Shown: piece after piece, positions 58,641 to 64,000 of the stretch
Layout of the letters: every line of letters begins with the position of its first letter
Position numbering within the stretch: position 1 is the first letter of the stretch
NCBI RefSeq assembly: GCF_005405885.1
Contig: NZ_BJFL01000005.1
Coordinates: 186,001 to 250,000 of the forward strand
DNA length: 64,000 nucleotides
Source: Gandjariella thermophila
GTDB lineage: Bacteria > Actinomycetota > Actinomycetes > Mycobacteriales > Pseudonocardiaceae
Reading direction: 5' to 3'
Made by a program: the position numbers and the translations under genes
The notes under the pieces: generated by a model
The model's database searches: none
Seen by the model: the letters and a program-made list of their open reading frames with translations, nothing else
Told to the model about the DNA's origin: nothing

Positions 58641-60086
58641 GTGACGGACGAGGCACCGCCAGAGGGGTCACCCATCGCCGCCGAGCGGGATGCCGTGACC
58701 GCGCTCGCCCCCGACTACGTGGTGCGGCTGCGCGAGTGGTTGTCCATCCCGTCGATCGGCACCGATCCCGCGCACCATCCCGACGTCGGCCGGTCCGCCG
58801 AGTGGCTGGCCGAGGCACTGCGGGCGGACGGCTGGCCCACCGTCGAGGTGTGGGATGGCGGTCCGGCGCTGCCCGCGGTCTACGCGCACTGGCCGGCGGC
58901 CGAGCCGGACGCGCCCACCGTCCTGGTGTACGGGCACCACGACGTGCAGCCCGTGGACCCGATCGAGCTGTGGCGGCATCCGCCGTTCGAGCCGACCCTG
59001 GTCGGCGACGAACTGTTCGCCAGGGGCGCGAGCGACGACAAGGGCCAGGTCGCCATGCACCTGCTGGGCCTGCGGGCGCATCTCGCCGCCACCGGCCGGA
59101 TGTCCCCGGCGGTGTCGGTGAAGCTGCTCGTCGAGGGCGAGGAGGAGTCTGGCTCACCGCACATTCTCGAGCTGATCCGCGCCCACCGCGACCGGCTGGC
59201 CTGCGACCTGGTGGTGGTCACCGACACCGCGGTGTTCAACCGGGACGCCATCACCGTGGTCACCGGCCAGCGCGGGCTGGTCGAGGCCGAGGTGACCTTC
59301 ACGAGCGGCACCATGGACCTGCATTCCGGGCGGTTCGGCGGCGCGGTGCCCAACCCCGCGGTCGAGCTGGCCAAGCTGGTCGCCGCGCTGCACGACGACG
59401 ACGGCCGGGTCGCCGTGCCCGGGTTCTACGACGACGTCCGGCTCCCCTCCGATGTGGAGCGCGCCGACTTCGCCGGGCTGCCGTTCGACGAGGCCGCCTG
59501 GCTGGCCGGGCCGGGCGCCGGCGTCACCGAGGCCACCGGCGAGGCCGGCTGGTCCAGCCTGGAACGCACCTGGGTGCGGCCGACCGCCGAGGTCAACGGC
59601 CTGGTCGCCGGGTACACCGGCCCCGGGGTGAAGACGATCATCCCGCACCGGGCCAGCGCGAAGCTGTCCTTCCGGCTGGTCCCGGACCAGCGGCCGGAGA
59701 AGATCCGCGACCTGGTCCGCGCGTTCGTTGACGCGCACACGCCCAGCGCGGTGCGCGCCGAGGTCCGCTTCGGCGGTGCGTCCGAGCCGTACGCGGCGCC
59801 CACCGACCATCCGGCGACCCTGGCCGTGCGGGACGCGCTGCGGGCGGCCTTCGAGCAGGAGGTGCGGTTCACCCGCGCCGGCGGCTCCGGCCCGGCGTCC
59901 GCGCTGCACACCGGGCTGGGTGTGGCCACGGTCTACTTCGGCGTCGGGCTGCCGGACGACCGCATCCACGCGCCGAACGAGCGGGTCGTGGTGCCGTTCC
60001 TGTTGCGGGGCGCGGAGGCGCTGGCGTACCTGTGGCGGGCGCTGCCGGACCGGATGCGGGCGCGACGGGGGAGCGACGCGACATGA
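58641..60086 (+). CDS. M20-family dipeptidase/metallopeptidase
   Basis: A 481-residue binuclear-zinc aminoacyl hydrolase. Ligands and general base are visible: YGHHDVQPVD near 93-102, RGASDDKGQ near 131-139, LLVEGEEESGS near 160-170, and a C-terminal His in PNERVVVPF. The ArgE/DapE/CPG2 group cleaves dipeptides or acylated amino acids; substrate not known. GTG start at 58641. The stop overlaps the channel gene (ATGA), so the two are co-translated. Confidence 0.88.
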   Translation: MTDEAPPEGSPIAAERDAVTALAPDYVVRLREWLSIPSIGTDPAHHPDVGRSAEWLAEALRADGWPTVEVWDGGPALPAVYAHWPAAEPDAPTVLVYGHHDVQPVDPIELWRHPPFEPTLVGDELFARGASDDKGQVAMHLLGLRAHLAATGRMSPAVSVKLLVEGEEESGSPHILELIRAHRDRLACDLVVVTDTAVFNRDAITVVTGQRGLVEAEVTFTSGTMDLHSGRFGGAVPNPAVELAKLVAALHDDDGRVAVPGFYDDVRLPSDVERADFAGLPFDEAAWLAGPGAGVTEATGEAGWSSLERTWVRPTAEVNGLVAGYTGPGVKTIIPHRASAKLSFRLVPDQRPEKIRDLVRAFVDAHTPSAVRAEVRFGGASEPYAAPTDHPATLAVRDALRAAFEQEVRFTRAGGSGPASALHTGLGVATVYFGVGLPDDRIHAPNERVVVPFLLRGAEALAYLWRALPDRMRARRGSDAT

Positions 60087-61123
60087 GTCAGCGTGACGGT
60101 GGCCAGGGCACGGGGGCCGGCGTGGTCCGGATGTCGCCGGCCCGGCGGACCCCGGTGGGGTCGGTGCTGCGCGCGGTGGCCGCCGCGGTGGCGGTGCTGC
60201 TCGGCATCGCCGTGGTGGTCTACCTCGGCCGGGCCGGCTACCGCGACGTCGACGGCCGCGGGCTGACCTTCGTGGACTGCCTGTACTACGCCGCCGGTTC
60301 GCTCTTCCCTGCCGACTACGCCGGTGTCACCCCGATCAGCACGTCCGCCCGGCTGGCCAGCGTGGTGGTCATCATGCCGCTGCGGGTGGTGTTCCTCGTG
60401 GTGCTGATCGGCACCACGATCCGGGTGCTCGACGAGCGGTCCCGGCAGGCGTACAAGATCAAGAGGTGGAGGTCCAGGGTGCGGGACCACGTGGTGGTCG
60501 TCGGCTACGGCACCAAGGGACGGTCCGCGGTCGTCGGCCTGCTCGGCGAGGGCATGCGGCCCGAGAACATCATCGTGGTCGACACCGACCAGAGCGCGGT
60601 GGACGCCGCCTCCGCGGCCGGCCTGGTCACCGTGCAGGGCTCCGGCACCAGCAACGAGGTGCTGCGCTCCGCCGGCGTGCCGGACGCCAGGGCGGTGGTC
60701 GTCGCGGTGGCCCGGGACGACACCGCGGTGCTGGTCACCCTCACCGCCCGGGAGCTGGCGCCGAACGCGCAGGTCGTCGCGTCGGTGCGGGAGGAGGAGA
60801 ACGTCCATCTGCTCCGCCAGTCCGGCGCCGACCCGGTGGTGGTGTCCAGCGGCACGGCCGGCCGGCTGCTCGGCCTGGCCACCAGCACCCCATCGGTGGT
60901 GGAGATGGTGGAGGACCTGCTCACCCCGTCCGAGGGCCTGGCCATCGCCGAGCGCGAGGTGGAGCAGACCGAGATCGGCGCGTCCCCCCGGCACCTCTCC
61001 GACATCGTGCTCGGCGTGGTCCGCGGCGGCCGGCTGTTCCGGGTCGACGCCCCCGAAGCCGACGCCATCGAACCAGGCGACCGCCTCCTCTACGTCCGCA
61101 AGGCCACCCCGGCCACCGGATGA
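60083..61123 (+). CDS. TrkA/RCK ion-channel-like protein with altered selectivity filter
   Basis: A 346-residue protein with two membrane helices (about 31-49 and 92-115), a re-entrant pore loop, then an RCK/TrkA NAD-binding domain (HVVVVGYGTKGRSAV near 136-150) and a TrkA-C-like end (DAPEADAIEPGDRLLYV). It corresponds to Rv3200c, a potassium-channel homologue. The usual filter TTGYGD is replaced by PADYAG (residues 76-81), so K+ selectivity is doubtful. It may be a regulatory membrane protein now. Coupled to the dipeptidase gene. Confidence 0.85.
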   Translation: MSQRDGGQGTGAGVVRMSPARRTPVGSVLRAVAAAVAVLLGIAVVVYLGRAGYRDVDGRGLTFVDCLYYAAGSLFPADYAGVTPISTSARLASVVVIMPLRVVFLVVLIGTTIRVLDERSRQAYKIKRWRSRVRDHVVVVGYGTKGRSAVVGLLGEGMRPENIIVVDTDQSAVDAASAAGLVTVQGSGTSNEVLRSAGVPDARAVVVAVARDDTAVLVTLTARELAPNAQVVASVREEENVHLLRQSGADPVVVSSGTAGRLLGLATSTPSVVEMVEDLLTPSEGLAIAEREVEQTEIGASPRHLSDIVLGVVRGGRLFRVDAPEADAIEPGDRLLYVRKATPATG

Positions 61124-61215
61124 TCAACGGCTGGACGGCTGCTCCTACGCATTCGGCGGCCAACCCGGCGCGGTTGAGTACGGTCCGCCCGATCATCGAT
61201 TGATTGACGCACCGC

Positions 61216-61638
61216 TCAGGACCACGCAGTTCCTGCGTAGACAACGACGAACTGGTCGCCGGCGAGGGAGAATGATTCTTCCAGGCTGTTGAATCGGATA
61301 ACCGTCTCCAAGCCGAGATGAGTGCGGTCGCGCAGCAGGTCCGGCAGTCCCCGAAGAATCAGTACCAGCGGAAACCGCCAAGCCTCACGGATCTCCTCGA
61401 ATGCGTCCTCGACGGAGTCCCAGCTCAACCCGCACCATTCCGGGAACGGCAGGGCCTGCCTGACGGCCCCGATAACGTCGGATACGGACGTCGCGCCGGC
61501 CATGTCGACCTCGACAACGTTAGCTCGTGCCTCGTCGAGGTATCGGCGTAGCTCCGCCAGGTTCACCTCGTCCACCAGATAGGGAACGCTCCTGGCGTGG
61601 AGGAGTGGGGGCGAGGGCATCTGGATCCAACTGGTCAA
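61216..61638 (-). CDS. barstar-family immunity protein
   Basis: A 140-residue barstar-like inhibitor of barnase-type RNases: VNLAELRRYLDEARANVVEV, LPFPEWCGLSWDSVEDAFEE and FPLVLILRGLPDLL match the barstar fold and its acidic binding face. TTG at 61638 is chosen because it forms a TTGA overlap with the stop of the upstream RHS-toxin gene and GGAGAG lies five bases ahead; the longer GTG frame to 61680 runs inside the toxin gene. It protects the producer from the toxin tip. Confidence 0.88.
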   Translation of the reverse strand: MTSWIQMPSPPLLHARSVPYLVDEVNLAELRRYLDEARANVVEVDMAGATSVSDVIGAVRQALPFPEWCGLSWDSVEDAFEEIREAWRFPLVLILRGLPDLLRDRTHLGLETVIRFNSLEESFSLAGDQFVVVYAGTAWS

Positions 61639-64000
61639 CGCACTCTCCGGAAGGTCCCGTAGTGATCGGGCGTGTACCACACCTCACCGCCGTTGCCGAC
61701 GATGAGCCGCTGACTTCCTCGTGGCCCCGGTCCCGGCCAAACGTCCGTCTCATGGTAGTACCCGAGTGGCTGCGTCGGGAGGTCGCCTGCCCGGTTACCC
61801 CATGTTCCGGGAGGATAACCTCGTAGCCCGCCTTGACGGACGCCGGGCGGTGGCGTATAGCCGTTATTGATCATGTGGTTCGCCACATTATCGATCTGTT
61901 GTTTGAGATTCGGATCAGCAGTGTCAATAATTCCGTCGCGTCCTGACACGAACCGCGGTTCGTTCGAACCACCAACGGGAGTCGTGGCGTCATACGGTGT
62001 GAGGCCGAGCGGATCCATCCACACGGTTGGATTGAACACGTATGCGTGATGGTTGGGCGCCGGAGCCAGGCCGAGCGGATCGTTGCTGACGTAATGGCCG
62101 GACAGCGGATCATAGTAGCGTTGGTAGTTGTAATTGAGCTGACTTTCCGGATCGTGGTACTGGCCGGGGAATCGGAGTGGCGTGTGGGCGTCGCCATCGT
62201 CGTGGGAACTCGGAGCGCCCCATAGGGAATGTCGCGCTCGCCAGGCTATGTTTCCGTCTGGCTCGACCATCTCCGTGGGGGTGCCTACGAGGTCGGTCAC
62301 AATGGCGTAGAACTTCTGGTCGAACCATTCCTGCGAGGCACCCTGATGCGGTGATCGTTCGGCCTGGACGATCGGGCGGAACCGACCCGGCTCCCATTCC
62401 CATGTCGTCGTGCGCCGCCCATGGCCCGTGCCCACCTCTGCCTGCTCGGCCAGAACGGTGCCGTCCCAGGTGAACCGGGTCTCTTCGACGACCGAACCGT
62501 CCTCGGTGAGGCGCTGCTTGGCGATGCGCCGGCCGAGGGCGTCATAGCGGTAGCGCCACCGCTGACCGTCCGGGGTCGTCACCGCGACGAGTCGGTCGTC
62601 GGAGTTCCAGGTGTAGTGCCAGGTCAACGGCTTGGCGGAAAGGCGCCGTTGCTGGCGCCTGACGACGCGACCCTGCCGATCGTGCCGGTACGAGACGTTG
62701 CCGGCACGCCGCAGGAGTGTGCCGGCATACTCCCGTAGGCCCTGCGCCTCCGTCGTGGCCCGACCCTGCTCGGCGGCCGACCAGTCGGCGAACGTGATGT
62801 TCCCGTCAAGGTCGTAGGTGTACCTCTCCGGCCGATAGGTGCCATGAACGGCGATGATGCGTCCGGCTCGGTCCAGATGGAACCGGCGTGGGCCGCCAAG
62901 CTGATCGTCGACACCGGCGACCAATCCGTCCCGGCGGTAGTGGTAGCGGCGATGCTGGAGTATCTGATTGCTGTGACTGGGACCGAATCCGACCGCGGCG
63001 AGCGTTTGGCTGGCAAGCCGGTGGTTGATATCCCATTCCTGGCTCAGGACAAAACCGGAGTCAAACTGCCGCTCGATTTCGTGTCCTGCGGCGTCATGAC
63101 TAAACCACACCGTATGGCCTGTGACGTGCAGTGCGACCGGAAGATCGCCGACGCCGTACTCCCACAAGCTTTCGGCTCCAGAGGGCGTGCGTCGAACCAG
63201 TCGCCGCCCGAGAAGGTCATATGTCGACGTGACGGTGTCGCCGTTGATACTTTCGGCGAGCACGCGTCCCAGCACGTCGCGCCGGAAGGTGACGTCCGCG
63301 TCGGCGTTGACCGCGCGGGTGATACGGCCTGCCGGATCGTATTCGAACCGCGCCAGCATGTCCTCCGAGCGCTGTTCGACGACGTTACCGACCTCGTCCC
63401 GACTGAAGGTCGTGACCTGTCCGGCGCCATTGATCCGTTCGACGAGTTGGCCCGCACCGTCGCGGACGTAGCTGATGACGCGGCCGTCGAAGTCCGATTC
63501 CCGAATGGTGTTGCCGGCCGCGTCGTACTCGTAGCGCCATACTCTGCCATACGGGTTGGTGACAGCGACGAGTTGCAACTCGGTGTCGTAGGCGTAGGCC
63601 AGGCGGGCGCCGTCCGGGCCGATCTCGGCCACCGGGAGATCAAAGTGTCCTATTTCGGTTCGTGTCACGCCGCCGGCCGCGTCGACGTGCTCGACGAGGT
63701 TCCCTTCCCCGTCGTACACCCATCGTTCCGTGGAACCGTCGGGCAGCGTGCGGAAGACAGGCTTGCCTTCGACGTTCCACCCGATACGTGCGGTGTTCCC
63801 GTTGGGATCGATGACGGCCGAGACGCGACCCAAAACGTCGCGCGTGTAGCGGCTGACCGCGCCCGCGGGATCCGCGACCATTATTGGCAGGCCAGCGGCG
63901 TTTACTTCAATTCCGTGGGCATTTCCCAGCGCGTCGATGACCGCGGTGAGGTTTCCTCGGGCGTCACGCTCGAAGACGGTACGCGCGCCAGCGGGGTCCG
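61635..64000 (-). CDS. RHS-repeat protein with barnase-like RNase tip (5' end outside window)
   Basis: At least 787 residues of a polymorphic toxin; the start lies beyond the window. Many YD repeats are visible (for example YTRDVLGRVSAVIDPNGN, YDLLGRRLVRRTPSG). The RHS core ends with DPLGLAPAPNHHAYVFNP and VWMDPLGL. The last 100 residues are a ribonuclease of the barnase/N1 type with YYHETDV, RLIVGNGGEVWY and TPDHYGTFRRV, giving the catalytic Glu, Arg and His. It is coupled to a barstar gene. Base composition is clearly less GC-rich than the rest of the window, suggesting transfer. Confidence 0.88.
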   Translation of the reverse strand, partial: DPAGARTVFERDARGNLTAVIDALGNAHGIEVNAAGLPIMVADPAGAVSRYTRDVLGRVSAVIDPNGNTARIGWNVEGKPVFRTLPDGSTERWVYDGEGNLVEHVDAAGGVTRTEIGHFDLPVAEIGPDGARLAYAYDTELQLVAVTNPYGRVWRYEYDAAGNTIRESDFDGRVISYVRDGAGQLVERINGAGQVTTFSRDEVGNVVEQRSEDMLARFEYDPAGRITRAVNADADVTFRRDVLGRVLAESINGDTVTSTYDLLGRRLVRRTPSGAESLWEYGVGDLPVALHVTGHTVWFSHDAAGHEIERQFDSGFVLSQEWDINHRLASQTLAAVGFGPSHSNQILQHRRYHYRRDGLVAGVDDQLGGPRRFHLDRAGRIIAVHGTYRPERYTYDLDGNITFADWSAAEQGRATTEAQGLREYAGTLLRRAGNVSYRHDRQGRVVRRQQRRLSAKPLTWHYTWNSDDRLVAVTTPDGQRWRYRYDALGRRIAKQRLTEDGSVVEETRFTWDGTVLAEQAEVGTGHGRRTTTWEWEPGRFRPIVQAERSPHQGASQEWFDQKFYAIVTDLVGTPTEMVEPDGNIAWRARHSLWGAPSSHDDGDAHTPLRFPGQYHDPESQLNYNYQRYYDPLSGHYVSNDPLGLAPAPNHHAYVFNPTVWMDPLGLTPYDATTPVGGSNEPRFVSGRDGIIDTADPNLKQQIDNVANHMINNGYTPPPGVRQGGLRGYPPGTWGNRAGDLPTQPLGYYHETDVWPGPGPRGSQRLIVGNGGEVWYTPDHYGTFRRVR

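Overview
This 64 kb window is very GC-rich actinomycete chromosomal DNA. Codon third positions are mostly G or C, GTG starts are frequent, and genes often couple through ATGA or GTGA overlaps. Gene content points to the order Pseudonocardiales (Amycolatopsis and relatives), but this is inference: there is no rRNA or other marker here. No tRNA, rRNA, CRISPR array or complete insertion sequence was seen.

Layout. 190-2966: CoA-ester lyase, a 57-residue zinc-ribbon protein and an acyl-CoA dehydrogenase; a MaoC dehydratase at 15859 may belong to the same acyl-CoA pathway. 3126-15388: a general-stress membrane protein, the trehalose importer lpqY-sugA-sugB-sugC and convergent corA, the same order and orientation as Rv1234-Rv1239c of Mycobacterium tuberculosis. 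Here a 6 kb stretch of accessory genes separates sugC from corA: a truncated PIN toxin with its antitoxin, an XRE/DUF397 pair, a Uma2 remnant, a complete vapBC, a ParB-like protein and a phosphoesterase. 15859-24817: housekeeping and small membrane genes (DUF2332, NUDIX, PH-domain, PHP, MarC, RecB-type nuclease, a broken gene, a hydrolase, a beta-propeller protein).

24900-61123 follows the M. tuberculosis Rv3212-Rv3200c neighbourhood: rhlE, ferritin-like protein, DUF3107, TetR, DUF3152 peptidase, moeZ, TIGR02569 protein, alkyltransferase-like protein, adnA, adnB and a channel/RCK protein. Three blocks interrupt it: a TetR-hydrolase-AurF cassette (28089-31289), a complete nitrate/nitrite assimilation locus (nasA, its flavoprotein partner, narK, nirB, nirD, nnaR and a sirohydrochlorin chelatase-like gene, 37119-47269), and a divergent pair of secreted GH18 chitinases with two DasR-type sites between them (47764-50017).

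The right end (61216-64000) is a polymorphic-toxin locus of lower GC: an RHS protein running off the window, tipped with a barnase-like RNase and coupled through a TTGA overlap to a barstar immunity gene.

The most unusual signal is a set of very short leader cistrons whose stop codons overlap the start of the next gene. Family I (MSADV...EAQS/EAES type) lies before sugA (tandem) and nirD. Family II (shared RGSxSGHG) lies before nirB and adnB. corA has a separate 24-residue leader with a near-perfect Shine-Dalgarno sequence. Other notable items are two dispersed palindromic repeat families, a channel whose TTGYGD filter is replaced by PADYAG, and a 33-base motif shared upstream of the nitrate reductase and the nitrate transporter.
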